Shown piece after piece: positions 1 to 7,394 of a stretch of 9,235 bases of DNA. The notes below the pieces were generated by a model that had not been told where the DNA came from, made no database searches, and worked only from the letters and a program-made list of their open reading frames with translations. The stretch is from Deltaproteobacteria bacterium (lineage in GTDB: Bacteria; Myxococcota_A; Polyangia; Polyangiales; Houyiibacteriaceae). The position numbers and the translations under genes were made by a program. The stretch spans positions 1 through 9,235 of the forward strand of contig JAFDFW010000055.1 in assembly GCA_019309605.1 (NCBI GenBank), read 5' to 3'. The stretch's first letter is position 1; the number at the start of each line of letters is the position of its first letter.

Positions 1-2042
1 AATGCTTTGATGCGTGACGAAAGTACACTCAGTGTCGCGCGCCCGAGTCTGTCGACCACTTCCGGACGGCTGTCGGCGAGATTCCTCCGCTCCAACGGAT
101 CAGTGCTGAGATCGAAGAGCTGGGTGGTGTTGCCGTAGGCGATGTACTTCCAGTTGTCGAAAACCATTCCCTGCCATTGCCTTTTGTACATCAGCGGGAT
201 GGCTCGAGGGCTCGGCTCGGCATTGCCCTGCATGAGGGGCAAGAGAGAAACGCCGTCCCAACTCTCGGAGATTGGAAGCCCGGCAAAATCAAGAAGTGTT
301 GCGGCTACATCGAGAGCGGAATCGACAACGAAGTCGTAATCTCCCGGCGGTACGCCGGGGCCCTGGATGATCAACGGAACGCGGACGTGATCCTCATACA
401 AGGTTTTCCCGACTTGTCGCTGCTGGCGCGTGACGCCCGCGCCGTGGTCCGAGCCGATGAACCAGACCGTGTTCTCCGGGTGATCGAGTTTCTCCTCGAG
501 CAGACTCCGAAACTTTGGCAACCAAGCGTCGGACGCTGCGATGGCGCTGTCATAGTGGTCGAGAAGGCCACTGCCGAAGTCGAACTCGGGGCTACCGCCA
601 AACCCTTCGCCCTTCCAGTGGGGCCAAATGATGTGCACCCAAATGAACGCTGGCTTTTCGCGCATGCCTGGCTGCTCGAGATGCTCCTTCAACTTGGAGA
701 AGAGGCTCTCGACTGGGACGTTCGGCCAAGTCTTGACGAAGTATAGGTCGTTCCGGTGCGGCTGAGGAACGGCCGTGTCGATACCATATGCACTCGGATC
801 GAATCCCTGTTCGGTACTCAGGTCGAAGTAATTGTGGACGAAGAACGAGTAACCTCGCTGCTTGAGCTGTCGTGTCAGCGATTCGTCGATGAACGGGCGG
901 GGCGGCGCGTGCGTATCAAACGATCCAATGAAGCGGCCGGTGATGAGCTGCGATGCGAAGTTACGCGTAAATGGGTACGCGCTGTACGCCCGCCGGAAGA
1001 TGGCGCCCCGCCGCGCCAACGCGTCGATGTTCGGCGTCGTAGGGTTTCCCTTGTACCCATATGCGCCAACATGATCTGTCTGGACGTTGTCTATGTAGAA
1101 AAGCACGAAGTGGGGTGGCCTTGTTTTGGCTCTCTCTGCCCTGAGCGCTCGTATCTCCGCGCTGTCGAACATCGGCTTAATCGGCGGGGTATCGCCTACA
1201 ACCGTCGTTTCTTCACTGCGACCACTGGGTGTGGGTAGATAGCGCGCGACGCCCGTTTCACCCCAGGTCGCAAAACCCCACGCCGCGCGCTGAGAACTCA
1301 GAACGAACGAGCTTGCCGCAAGCGCCGTCGCGAGCACCGCACTGAGCCCAGCGGCGATCGGTTGAAGCGAAGCGGATCGTGCTTGCATGAGGTGCGCCGG
1401 CCGCAGCAGGTAGTCGAAGCCCACGACACAAAGCAGCACGGCTGCAATGCTGACAAACCGATGGATCGGCTCGTATTCGTTCGGCAGCACGTATTTGTTC
1501 GTGAGCACGCATGCGAGACCGAGGCCGAGCATGCCGGCGCCAAACAGCACGACGGCACGATCCGATTTCGGCCGCGAAAGTGCGACCCACGCGTAGCTTG
1601 CAAACGCGATGCAGATAGCAATCGAGGCAAGTGCCACGAGCGCGGGCTGAAACCAGAGATCTTTCACCGTTGGCCCGGAAAAAGTGAGATTCGCGAGCCA
1701 CAGCGAATACGGAAGCACCAGCAGGGCAACAGCCAGGCAAGGCCAGAACACGCGAATGCTGCGTGGTCGGGCAAGAAGGCGATCGAACGCATCTAGCGTC
1801 AGAACCGACGCAGCGGCCGCGAGGGTCCAAACCAAGCTCACGCCCCATAGGAGCGCCGGTAACAGAAAAAGACTCTTGCCCTCGAACGAGTTCTTGACGA
1901 CCGGAGACAGGAGCAACCACTCGAGCGCAGCGATCGCCGTGGCAGCGGCCAACGCCGACAGCGTCAGCTGGTAGACTCGCGCGGCCCACGGGATTCGCGA
2001 ATGCTCGTGGTGAGTTGCTACTTCTTGTGACTCAGCGCGCAT
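1..2042 (-). CDS. Membrane-anchored sulfatase-like hydrolase/transferase (alkaline phosphatase superfamily), 3' end off the window
   Basis: The frame is open for 680 codons from an ATG at 2042 and runs off the left edge, so the C-terminus is missing. The first ~250 residues hold about seven hydrophobic helices (approx. 25-46, 58-82, 99-119, 133-155, 163-183, 195-214, 228-248). A catalytic domain on the far side of the membrane starts near residue 310. Superfamily marks are the first metal site FYIDNVQTDHVGAYGY (D318, D323), TPNIDALARRG, WVHIIWPH (residues 468-475), the second metal site SDHG (531-534), KTLYEDHVRVPLII, and the typical C-terminal phrase LFDLSTDPLERRNLAD. Spacing from AYS (352-354) to ITGR (367-370) puts T359 where sulfatases carry the Cys/Ser converted to formylglycine; the following Pro and Arg of CxPxR are N361 and A363. 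I infer a Thr-nucleophile phospho- or phosphoglycerol-type transferase/hydrolase, or a divergent enzyme, rather than a formylglycine sulfatase; the substrate is unknown. An in-frame ATG at 2081 would add 13 residues. Neither start has a clear ribosome site, and an in-frame stop lies just upstream of 2081. It lies on the same strand as, and downstream of, the DUF1566 lipoprotein gene, 284 bases away. Confidence 0.9.
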   Translation of the reverse strand, partial: MRAESQEVATHHEHSRIPWAARVYQLTLSALAAATAIAALEWLLLSPVVKNSFEGKSLFLLPALLWGVSLVWTLAAAASVLTLDAFDRLLARPRSIRVFWPCLAVALLVLPYSLWLANLTFSGPTVKDLWFQPALVALASIAICIAFASYAWVALSRPKSDRAVVLFGAGMLGLGLACVLTNKYVLPNEYEPIHRFVSIAAVLLCVVGFDYLLRPAHLMQARSASLQPIAAGLSAVLATALAASSFVLSSQRAAWGFATWGETGVARYLPTPSGRSEETTVVGDTPPIKPMFDSAEIRALRAERAKTRPPHFVLFYIDNVQTDHVGAYGYKGNPTTPNIDALARRGAIFRRAYSAYPFTRNFASQLITGRFIGSFDTHAPPRPFIDESLTRQLKQRGYSFFVHNYFDLSTEQGFDPSAYGIDTAVPQPHRNDLYFVKTWPNVPVESLFSKLKEHLEQPGMREKPAFIWVHIIWPHWKGEGFGGSPEFDFGSGLLDHYDSAIAASDAWLPKFRSLLEEKLDHPENTVWFIGSDHGAGVTRQQRQVGKTLYEDHVRVPLIIQGPGVPPGDYDFVVDSALDVAATLLDFAGLPISESWDGVSLLPLMQGNAEPSPRAIPLMYKRQWQGMVFDNWKYIAYGNTTQLFDLSTDPLERRNLADSRPEVVDRLGRATLSVLSSRIKA

Positions 2043-2110
2043 TCTCGGACCGCAGGTCTTCTTGCCTGAAACCCGCACCATCAGCAAGAGCCACTTGGCT
2101 CATAGGAACC

Positions 2111-2126
2111 ATTCGGAGCTCTGAAT
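2111..2126. promoter_or_regulatory. Imperfect 16-base palindrome, possible operator for the sulfatase-like gene
   Basis: The bases read ATTC-g-GAGCTC-t-GAAT. Every position pairs symmetrically except the single g/t pair. The site is 30 bases upstream of the ATG at 2081 and about 70 upstream of the ATG at 2042, where a repressor or activator site could sit. No regulator is encoded in the window and no convincing -35/-10 pair was found beside it, so the role is inferred only from symmetry and position. Confidence 0.25.
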
Positions 2127-2237
2127 TGCGGGGTGCTCGATGGTATGTTGAATGGCTGGGCGGATAGGCGAAACAAAGGCAAGGCCGTTCACTTAGGAGT
2201 CCCGGGGCGGTTTCCCTTTGTGGTTTGGCGGCCGCGC

Positions 2238-2257
2238 GTGCGATTCGCTATTCGCAC
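2238..2257 (-). other. 6-bp hairpin in the spacer
   Basis: GTGCGA (2238-2243) pairs perfectly with TCGCAC (2252-2257) around an 8-base loop. It is 70-90 bases past the lipoprotein stop. No T-run follows on the complement strand, so I do not call it an intrinsic terminator. It may be chance. Confidence 0.2.
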
Positions 2258-2282
2258 TCGCCGGTTCGAACTACACCACTAT

Positions 2283-2300
2283 GAGCACCAGACCGTGCTC
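2283..2300 (-). terminator. Possible terminator hairpin after the DUF1566 lipoprotein gene
   Basis: GAGCAC (2283-2288) and GTGCTC (2295-2300) form a perfect 6-bp stem with a 6-base loop. It starts 26 bases beyond the TGA of the complement-strand lipoprotein gene, which is the right place for a terminator. No U-tract follows, so it could be an atypical terminator, an mRNA-protecting hairpin or chance. Confidence 0.3.
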
Positions 2301-2326
2301 CGCAGCCCGTCTCAATCACCACGCTG

Positions 2327-4168
2327 TCAGTTCCGCACACAGCGCACTGACGCAGTTGCATTCTTCATGACGCCTTGACTCCAGCCGGCACCGAAGGTCT
2401 GCGCCCAGGCGCCGTCATGATACTGGCTCTTGTCATGGGTCGACGACCAGAACCATTTCCCGGGATCGGCCGAAGCACTCCCTTCAAGGGTGCCCTTCAA
2501 TTCTCCCTTTTCTCTGTTTTTATAGAGCGCGCCCAACTCGCCGCCACTCTTCGCTCCTCCCGTTGGAAGACGCCAATCGTCGTAGCCGTTGGCCCGCAAT
2601 GCTTTGCAGTAGTTGACCGCATTACTCCAAGTATGGGGCGCCGTCGCAGATGCTGCGGTCGTGTAGAAAGACTTGGCCGTCCCTGGCGAGACACCACCTA
2701 AGATCGTTCCATCCGCCACCAGGTCACCAACCTCGGGCAACGGTACGGGTACGGGTGGTGGCGCGGGGCGCGGTGGCGGCTCGGGCGCGGCGCGCGCCGC
2801 TTGAACATCGGTGACCAGGAACAGGGTGGACACGAAGTTGTCATATCCGGCGATGATCAGCGGGCCGGCCGGCAGAATCTGCAAGCCGCTGGTGAGCACC
2901 GCTGAAGGCCTTCCTGATCTGAATTCTCGAACCCAGCTGAGCCTGCCATCTCGGGTCTGAAAAGCCGCTACGGCCGCCAGGTTCTCGTAGTCCTTGCTTT
3001 CGAAGTCCTCGCCATACTCGTAGAAGAAGTTGTGATAGGTGCTCAAGACGTACAGCGTGTCGCCGCGAACGATGGCACCACGAAGGCCCATGGGATCCGC
3101 ACCGTAGGAGAACCTCGTTCCCTCATGGTCCACATCTCGTTCGCTGTACGAGATTGACACGAGCTCTGACCATTTCTGCCGACCGCGGCTGTCAATCTTG
3201 ATGATGACGATCTTCTCGCCCCTCCCACTTGATTTCCCCACCAGATAAACTGATTTGGCATCTTCGCTGACCGCGATCTCGGTGATCTCCGTGAAGCTGA
3301 GGTCGGGGTCCTCGAGCGAGCTTACATCTACAGTGATGCGCTCGCGCCAGACCTTCTTGCCGTTCCGGTCGAGCTTTGTGACGTTGGCCAGCGTCACCTG
3401 TCCGTTGGGCGACTTCCCGGCTGCCGCCACCGTGGCTACGACATAGACGTTGCCCAGAGCGTCGACATTGAACGCACTCGGGGTCCGATCGGCGAGGTTG
3501 TCTTCGTGCGTCGTCGGCTTGCCAAAATCCACCGACTGTCGAAGCCAGGCTTGCTTTCCATCGAGGGAATACTTGGCGATGAAGCGGTGGCCCTTCGCTG
3601 TGCTCGGCTGGGTCGGCAAGCTACCCGGCGAGGATCCGAACACGTGGACACCGCCGAAGGGCTTCGACAGGACCTTGACCACCGCGTCACTTTCGTTGCC
3701 GGGGCCATCGACCCAGTGCTCCCAAGCCTTCCCACCCGACGGGGTAAGCAGTCCAACGCCAACGAAGGTGCCCGAGCGGCCCGATGCGGAACCGGCGTAG
3801 AGGACGTTCCCGTATTTATCGACCTGCATGGACGCGGGCGCCACCGAGACAGTTTGGAGCCATGGCTTCGACCCCCGACGTGGGCAAGTCGAAATCGCAC
3901 CCCCGGTGGGCATCGCGGCGGCTCCGACGATGGTCCCATCCCGGCCGACGACCTTGATCGAGGTCTGCTCGTCACCACCTGGCTGCGCCGGAAGCACGAG
4001 TTGCGGACACATCGGCTTCCACGCTCCAGCCCGTGGCGCTTTGCCGAAATCGATGAACTGGCTCCGAGGCGTTGCGCTCGACGTTTGCGCCTGTGCCCCA
4101 GGGTCGACGTCCAAGGCACAGGCGGTGACCGCTGCGCAAGTCACGAGTCGTAGGAACAGGCTTCTCAT
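2327..4168 (-). CDS. Predicted secreted lipoprotein: SBBP-like propeller module plus C-terminal DUF1566/Lcl domain
   Basis: With the ATG at 4168 the product is 613 residues; a GTG at 4180 would add four. The N-terminus has basic residues, a hydrophobic core and a lipobox-like VTAC (C17). An AQA/Q signal peptidase I site at about residue 27 is the alternative. Residues ~50-455 form a propeller-like module with SBBP-style strands such as VDKYGNVLYAGS and VDALGNVYVVAT, and the phrases DGPGNESD, KGHRFIAKYS and WLRQSVDFGKPT. It shares these with both halves of the divergent neighbour. Cysteines C54 (MCP) and C95 are probably a disulfide pair. A proline-rich linker (about 461-478) leads to a DUF1566/Lcl domain (about 481-613): TWSNAVNYCKAL, GYDDWRLP, KWFWSSTHD, AWAQTF and the terminal VRCVRN, with C521 and C610 in the family's usual places. 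Likely a surface or periplasmic binding or structural protein. No catalytic motif is visible and the ligand is unknown. Confidence 0.9.
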   Translation of the reverse strand: MRSLFLRLVTCAAVTACALDVDPGAQAQTSSATPRSQFIDFGKAPRAGAWKPMCPQLVLPAQPGGDEQTSIKVVGRDGTIVGAAAMPTGGAISTCPRRGSKPWLQTVSVAPASMQVDKYGNVLYAGSASGRSGTFVGVGLLTPSGGKAWEHWVDGPGNESDAVVKVLSKPFGGVHVFGSSPGSLPTQPSTAKGHRFIAKYSLDGKQAWLRQSVDFGKPTTHEDNLADRTPSAFNVDALGNVYVVATVAAAGKSPNGQVTLANVTKLDRNGKKVWRERITVDVSSLEDPDLSFTEITEIAVSEDAKSVYLVGKSSGRGEKIVIIKIDSRGRQKWSELVSISYSERDVDHEGTRFSYGADPMGLRGAIVRGDTLYVLSTYHNFFYEYGEDFESKDYENLAAVAAFQTRDGRLSWVREFRSGRPSAVLTSGLQILPAGPLIIAGYDNFVSTLFLVTDVQAARAAPEPPPRPAPPPVPVPLPEVGDLVADGTILGGVSPGTAKSFYTTAASATAPHTWSNAVNYCKALRANGYDDWRLPTGGAKSGGELGALYKNREKGELKGTLEGSASADPGKWFWSSTHDKSQYHDGAWAQTFGAGWSQGVMKNATASVRCVRN

Positions 4169-4443
4169 ATGATCGCCCACGGGGAGCCGACGCGCCTCGG
4201 CATACTTCTATTCGAGCCTCTCTCTCGCGACCATCTTTGAACAGGCGAGGTTCTACACTCACCCATCTGAAGGAGCGTAGTCAAGGTGCTTGCCGATGAC
4301 ATACAAGAATGACGTAAGCCGGATTCGGACATCCCCGTGTTGACTGCGTCGTCTGGGTACCCTGCCCGAAACGCGACGGCGCGCTTGACTATCTTCCGGT
4401 GAATGTAGACTCTCCGGCTTCGTCCACCGTAGGAAGGTTGCCC
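4169..4443. promoter_or_regulatory. Divergent promoter region between the two paralogous lipoprotein genes
   Basis: The 275 bases between the two start codons must hold the promoters for both divergent genes. TTGACT, a good sigma-70 -35 match, occurs at 4384-4389 and 4340-4345 on the plus strand and at 4279-4284 on the complement. A TGTAGA hexamer follows the first at 14 bases and the third at 21 bases; neither spacing is standard, so exact promoters cannot be fixed. No gene is credible here. Shared control of the two genes is inferred from the arrangement, not shown. Confidence 0.4.
4431..4437 (+). promoter_or_regulatory. Shine-Dalgarno site that sets the start of the duplicated lipoprotein gene
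   Basis: AGGAAGG lies six bases before the ATG at 4444. It supports that ATG over the in-frame GTG at 4399, which has no such site and would place 15 polar residues ahead of the signal peptide. Confidence 0.7.
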
Positions 4444-7317
4444 ATGAAGAGGACGACTACAGTGGTGGCGTGTAGAACATTCTCTTTCGTATTGATCAGC
4501 CTCGCCGCGGTCGCTGCATGTGCGTCAATAGCGGGCGCGGTGCCCCTCGTACGCACAGAGCTCGAGGCGGAGCCGCCGGAGGGTCGTTGGAAAGAGCGGT
4601 GTCCGGCAATGGAGACGTCGGGGTTTGATCGGGACGGCGAAGGCTCCCGATTCAACAAGAAGCGCACGCTCTTGATCAAACGAAACGTCTCGCCTGAGGC
4701 TGCGTTCGACAGTGTCGAAGCGTTGCAACGAATGCAGAAGCGGACCCTTGCGATCGGTTCCCAAGACGGCTCGGTAATCGGCGTTTCAACGAGCGATGGT
4801 GCTTGGATCATGCGGTGCGCGGGAGGGAAGCTTTCATGGAGGAAGCCGCTCGATCTGGCGCCGACATCGGTCACCACCGACGCCGCCGGTAACGTGTACT
4901 ACGCCGGGGTTGCTGCCGGCCCGCAGGGCGCATACGTTGCACTCGGCAGCCTCACCCCAATGGGAGACAAGGCTTGGGAGGCGCGCATCGACGGGCCCGG
5001 CAACCAAAGTGAAGCGACGCTCGAGGTCGCGCCCGGCGCCACCGGAGTGGTTTACGTGTTGGGCACATCGACCGAGACCCTGCCAGGCCAGCCAGCCGGA
5101 GCCAAAGGCCATCGATTCGTCGCCAGATACAGCAGTTCCGGCGAGCAGGAGTGGTTGAGGCAATCTCCCGATTTCGGCAAACCGACGAGAGAAATAGGCG
5201 TTCGGGAGCTAGAGGGCGGTCTGAACTTCGTGGTCATGGGCGACGACACGACGCCCTCCTCGTTCGACGTCGACGCCGCGGGGAACGCCTACGTGGCTAC
5301 CATGCTCCCGGGCGCTGCAGACTCGGAAGGTGGCAAGCGGATTGTTCCTCTTGCCCGACTCGTCGTCATCGATGCGAAGGGGAACAAAGTCTCGGCAGTT
5401 ACCGTCAGAGTGGCTTTCGACGATGTGCCGCTTGATCTGATGCTCAACAAGGTGCTCGTTCGCCAGGACGGCCAGTCGATCTACTTGGTTTTGGGCCGCT
5501 CGATCGTCAAGGTCGATCGCCAGGGCAAACAACAGTGGGCGCGCACATTGTTCATGGCCGGCATCAAACCTGAGATTGAAGGAGAGGATGTCGCCTATGT
5601 AGACATGGCGGCCTTCACTGATGCGGCACTTCAGGGGGACAGCCTGTATTTGCTGTCGCTCTACACCTACGATGATGACAAGTGGCTCCCGTGGAACAGG
5701 ACACTCGTTGTCGCTGTCGACGCCGAGCGCGGAGAGCCGCGATGGGCGCGCATCTATGGCGTCCAAGATGGCGCGACCGGGATCCAGGCGCTTCCCAGTG
5801 GTGAGGTGCTCGTCACCCTGCTGGACCTCCACGCCCACAACGTGTTCCGCAGTGACCTTACGATAGCGAAGCTCTTCGAGCTCTCCGGTGCAAAGGTCGA
5901 TCCCCAAAAGCCGACCGGCGAGCCGCTCAAGCCGCCAAAGGCGAGCGGGCCGGCGGGATCAATTGCGGCTGCCTCGACGGTGCCAGTCACCTTGCCCTTG
6001 CCTGACCAAATGGCGGAGGGTCATTTGAAGCAGATGTGCCCGACGATGACGGTGTTCGGCCGCGAGCGCGATTTTGATTTCGAAGAAAAGCACTCGCGGG
6101 TGGTCGCCCCAGGCACGTCGCCGAAGGAGGCGTTCAACAGCGCAGATGCATTGAGGCAAACGCAGGCGCAAGCGCTTGTGATCGGTTCAGCAAGCTATTC
6201 CGTCGTCGGCATCTCAGTCCACGACGGCGTGTGGCTAACCCGCTGCGTTAGACGCGGGTCCACTTGGTCGAGGAAGCTAGACGTCGCACCGACGTCGCTC
6301 ACCACCGATGCCGCCGGAAACATCTACTACGCAGGCGTCGGCGCGGGGCCTCAGGGCGCCTACGTCGAGATTGGCAAGTTCACCGCAAAGGGCGCCAAAG
6401 CTTGGGAAGCTCGGATCGATGGGCCCGGTCATCAGAGTGAAGCGCAGATCCGAGTGACACCCAAAGGCAGGGCCGTGTATGTGCTGGGCGTGTCCACGGT
6501 TGCGTTGCCCGGTCAGCCGGCGGCAGCAAAGGGGCAACGGTTCGTCGCCCGGTACGGCCCGTCAGGGAAACAAGAGTGGCTCCGGCAGTCCGCGGACTTC
6601 GGGAAACCAACGACGACGACCCGAGCGTCGCAGCGTGAAGGCGGTCCCCGGATCGCCACGATGAGCCCGGATTCCACCCCCTCTTCGCTCGACATCGATG
6701 CCTCCGGCAACGTCTACGTGGCCGCTGGATTTGCTGCGGACGCGTCGACGGCTGGGGACGGTGGCGCCGTTCCGCTCGCGCGCGTGGCGAAGCTCGATGC
6801 GAAGGGTCAGACGGTTTGGACAACCACAACGGCGATTGCGAAAGGCGACTCGCCGCACCGCACGCTGGCCCGCGTGGTTGCCAGCAAGGGCGGCCGAGCA
6901 ATTTTCGTGGCCGCCGGCTACTTCATCGTCAAGCTCGATGGAGATGGCGTGCAACAATGGACTCGGCGTCTCGCCCCGCCGGCGTGGGAGCATCCGAACC
7001 CCCTGATGCGCGGCGCCTCGAAGCCCATCCCGCGGGTTGATGCTGCGCTCCGAGGCGGTCGGCTCTACCTGGTCATGACCAGCTTCGGCCCCCCCTGGGG
7101 CAATGGTACGGTCGCCGTCGTCGACGCTGAACGAGGAGAACTGAAGTCGGCTCGTGTGTACCCGGTCGACGGGTGGGCATCGCGCTCGACGATTCAGCTG
7201 CTGCCCGACGGGGCGATCATGATTTCAACCGCGGGCCAGGACCTGACGACCGAAACCGACGGATCTTGGACGACCCTATGGCGCCTAACCGACATGAAAG
7301 CGCCTCGAACGCCGTGA
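4444..7317 (+). CDS. Predicted secreted lipoprotein with two tandem SBBP-like propeller modules
   Basis: The product is 957 residues from an ATG with a strong Shine-Dalgarno site. A signal peptide (basic MKR, hydrophobic 13-25) ends in the lipobox-like VAAC (C26). Two homologous modules follow: A at ~49-482 and B at ~528-951, joined by a Pro/Lys-rich linker (about 485-505). Residues 137-186 and 613-662 match at 39 of 50 positions, sharing APTS, TTDAAGN, YYAG, GPQGAY and KAWEARIDGPG. Both also carry RFVARY, QEWLRQS and DFGKPT. The strand motif D-x-x-G-N-x-Y-V recurs (e.g. FDVDAAGNAYVA, LDIDASGNVYVA), as in SBBP/PQQ-type propellers. The mature chain has only four further cysteines, one pair per module (C53/C125, C532/C601), so two intramodule disulfides are likely. 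There is no DUF1566 domain, unlike the divergent paralog. Probably a surface or periplasmic scaffold or binding protein; no catalytic residues are recognised and the function is unknown. Confidence 0.9.
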   Translation: MKRTTTVVACRTFSFVLISLAAVAACASIAGAVPLVRTELEAEPPEGRWKERCPAMETSGFDRDGEGSRFNKKRTLLIKRNVSPEAAFDSVEALQRMQKRTLAIGSQDGSVIGVSTSDGAWIMRCAGGKLSWRKPLDLAPTSVTTDAAGNVYYAGVAAGPQGAYVALGSLTPMGDKAWEARIDGPGNQSEATLEVAPGATGVVYVLGTSTETLPGQPAGAKGHRFVARYSSSGEQEWLRQSPDFGKPTREIGVRELEGGLNFVVMGDDTTPSSFDVDAAGNAYVATMLPGAADSEGGKRIVPLARLVVIDAKGNKVSAVTVRVAFDDVPLDLMLNKVLVRQDGQSIYLVLGRSIVKVDRQGKQQWARTLFMAGIKPEIEGEDVAYVDMAAFTDAALQGDSLYLLSLYTYDDDKWLPWNRTLVVAVDAERGEPRWARIYGVQDGATGIQALPSGEVLVTLLDLHAHNVFRSDLTIAKLFELSGAKVDPQKPTGEPLKPPKASGPAGSIAAASTVPVTLPLPDQMAEGHLKQMCPTMTVFGRERDFDFEEKHSRVVAPGTSPKEAFNSADALRQTQAQALVIGSASYSVVGISVHDGVWLTRCVRRGSTWSRKLDVAPTSLTTDAAGNIYYAGVGAGPQGAYVEIGKFTAKGAKAWEARIDGPGHQSEAQIRVTPKGRAVYVLGVSTVALPGQPAAAKGQRFVARYGPSGKQEWLRQSADFGKPTTTTRASQREGGPRIATMSPDSTPSSLDIDASGNVYVAAGFAADASTAGDGGAVPLARVAKLDAKGQTVWTTTTAIAKGDSPHRTLARVVASKGGRAIFVAAGYFIVKLDGDGVQQWTRRLAPPAWEHPNPLMRGASKPIPRVDAALRGGRLYLVMTSFGPPWGNGTVAVVDAERGELKSARVYPVDGWASRSTIQLLPDGAIMISTAGQDLTTETDGSWTTLWRLTDMKAPRTP
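4588..5889 (+). repeat. Propeller module copy A (coding repeat)
   Basis: This is the first half of the duplicated lipoprotein gene, about residues 49-482. It is homologous to copy B at about 6025-7296 and to the N-terminal part of the complement-strand lipoprotein. Over the best 50-residue stretch it matches copy B at 39 positions and the complement-strand module (residues 108-157) at 27, so A and B are closer to each other. Boundaries are approximate. Confidence 0.75.
6025..7296 (+). repeat. Propeller module copy B (coding repeat)
   Basis: This is the second half of the duplicated lipoprotein gene, about residues 528-951. It opens like copy A with a Cys-Pro (MCP here, RCP in A) and ends with a strand-rich stretch containing VAVVDAERGE, which parallels VVAVDAERGE in copy A. 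The DNA has diverged, mostly at third positions, so the duplication is not recent. Boundaries are approximate. Confidence 0.75.
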
Positions 7318-7324
7318 GCGAGGC
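7302..7324 (+). terminator. Weak hairpin spanning the stop of the duplicated lipoprotein gene
   Basis: GCCTCG (7302-7307) and CGAGGC (7319-7324) pair perfectly around an 11-base loop containing the TGA. No T-run follows, and the downstream gene is on the same strand 77 bases on. It may reduce read-through or be chance. Confidence 0.15.
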
Positions 7325-7394
7325 AAAGAGCAGAATCGGCTGATCTTGATGCTTGACGACGATGCCCCAAATCGGGGACCGTGTAGGCTTCGCC

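Larger units (their letters stand above)
2043..2326. other. Spacer between two complement-strand genes
   Basis: This 284-base gap separates the lipoprotein stop from the sulfatase-like start, both on the complement strand. I see no credible gene in it: the short plus-strand frame starting at 2133 has arginine-rich shadow composition and runs into the antisense of the lipoprotein gene. It holds a perfect 6-bp hairpin (2283-2300), a second 6-bp hairpin (2238-2257) and a 16-base imperfect palindrome (2111-2126). A TTCGAA-containing stretch near 2264 resembles a tRNA T-loop but has no matching stem. Confidence 0.6.

Noticed and set aside
177..1238. Plus-strand open frames of 189 and 160 codons
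   Set aside because: They are antisense to the sulfatase-like gene, whose motifs read continuously through this stretch on the complement strand.
1258..1989. Complement-strand 243-codon open frame
   Set aside because: It is in another frame of the same strand as the sulfatase-like membrane domain. Its Arg/Cys-rich composition is a frameshifted shadow of the hydrophobic helices.
2255..2285. tRNA-like GGTTCGAAC stretch
   Set aside because: The bases flanking the loop do not pair into a T-stem, and no D-arm, anticodon arm or acceptor stem can be found upstream.
5209..5907. Complement-strand 232-codon open frame inside the duplicated lipoprotein gene
   Set aside because: It is antisense to module A, which is confirmed by homology to module B and to the paralog.
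7365..7377. CCCC-AAATC-GGGG hairpin upstream of the DUF4062-SIR2 start
   Set aside because: The stem is only four pairs, with no T-run and no link to the start codon; too weak to call a terminator or regulatory structure.
7353..7387. TTGACG box as a promoter for the DUF4062-SIR2 gene
   Set aside because: No acceptable -10 hexamer occurs at 16-18 bases; the only TGTAG-like match is about 23 bases away.
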